Positions 6,535 to 6,687 of a stretch of DNA of 6,687 bases are shown in pieces. How positions within the stretch are numbered: the first letter of the stretch is position 1; the number at the start of each line of letters is the position of its first letter. The notes under the pieces are model-generated. The model saw only the letters and a list, made by a program, of their open reading frames with translations, did no database searches and was not told the origin of the DNA. A program made the translations under genes and the position numbers. The stretch comes from Gammaproteobacteria bacterium (GTDB lineage: Bacteria; Pseudomonadota; Gammaproteobacteria; Enterobacterales; Alteromonadaceae), in NCBI GenBank assembly GCA_027484495.1, contig JAIXSW010000199.1, forward strand, positions 1-6,687. Reading direction: 5' to 3'.

Positions 6535-6687
6535 ATGCTGAATTTTACCTTCCAGAATCCGACCCGCATTGTGTTTGGCGAAGGCCAAATTAAAGCGCTG
6601 CGCCAATTGGTCCCTGCCGGGGCCCGGGTGTTAATGACTTATGGTGGTGGCTCGATCAAACACAATGGTGTGTATGATCAGGTAAAA
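6535..6687 (+). CDS. YqhD-like iron-containing alcohol dehydrogenase / aldehyde reductase (5' part only)
   Basis: Only the first 51 codons lie in the window; the frame is open to the last base, so the gene continues beyond it. The N-terminus MLNFTFQNPTRIVFGEGQ, followed by RVLMTYGGGSIKHNGVYDQV, is the pattern of group III iron-dependent alcohol dehydrogenases of the YqhD/butanol dehydrogenase type. The GGGS at 37-40 belongs to the NADPH-binding site. Enzymes of this type reduce toxic short-chain and lipid-derived aldehydes to alcohols with NADPH in the cytosol. The metal ligands lie further downstream and cannot be checked here. CGGAG at 6524-6528, six bases before the ATG, supports the start. 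It is divergent from the antiporter gene across a 268-bp regulatory gap; the AraC-type regulator yqhC that neighbours yqhD in E. coli is not on this side. A butanol dehydrogenase of the same family cannot be excluded. Confidence 0.88.
   Translation, partial: MLNFTFQNPTRIVFGEGQIKALRQLVPAGARVLMTYGGGSIKHNGVYDQVK

Noticed and set aside
6418..6606. 62-codon minus-strand open frame across the yqhD-like start
   Set aside because: It overlaps the clear N-terminus of the yqhD-like gene and its proposed promoter, and resembles no family I know.

Overview
This 6.7-kb window is an ordinary stretch of gammaproteobacterial chromosome, judged by the close match of LuxS, DnaK and DnaJ to their Escherichia/Vibrio/Aeromonas-type relatives and by the sigma-32 promoter in front of dnaK. 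No CIRCE/HrcA operator is present. The genus cannot be fixed from sequence reading alone; an Aeromonadales- or Alteromonadales-like organism is a guess.

Layout. Positions 1-600 hold luxS on the minus strand, with its own terminator and a TATAAT -10 element. It is divergent from the major cytoplasmic chaperone operon dnaK-dnaJ (810-3977, plus strand), which has a near-consensus heat-shock promoter at 733-761. A perfect 11-bp hairpin lies between dnaK and dnaJ, and a 12-bp hairpin terminator follows dnaJ. Next, in the same direction, is a LoiP/YggG-like M48 zinc metalloprotease lipoprotein (4068-4874). It ends at a symmetric bidirectional terminator shared with a convergent NhaC-superfamily membrane antiporter (4956-6266, minus strand). 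The antiporter has a textbook sigma-70 promoter, TTGACA-N17-TATATT. At the right edge, divergent from the antiporter, begins a YqhD-like iron-dependent alcohol dehydrogenase/aldehyde reductase, cut off by the window end after 51 codons.

How the genes relate. DnaK and DnaJ refold cytoplasmic proteins (GrpE is not in the window). The M48 lipoprotein probably does quality control in the periplasm or outer membrane. YqhD-type enzymes detoxify reactive aldehydes, and the antiporter handles cation/proton stress. The window therefore reads as a loose stress-response neighbourhood next to the S-ribosylhomocysteine recycling/AI-2 gene luxS. I see no mobile element, CRISPR array, tRNA or rRNA, and no clearly novel multi-gene system. 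The observations most worth checking are regulatory: a possible second sigma-32-like promoter ahead of the yqhD-like gene, the dnaK-dnaJ hairpin, and small inverted repeats in the two divergent promoter regions.
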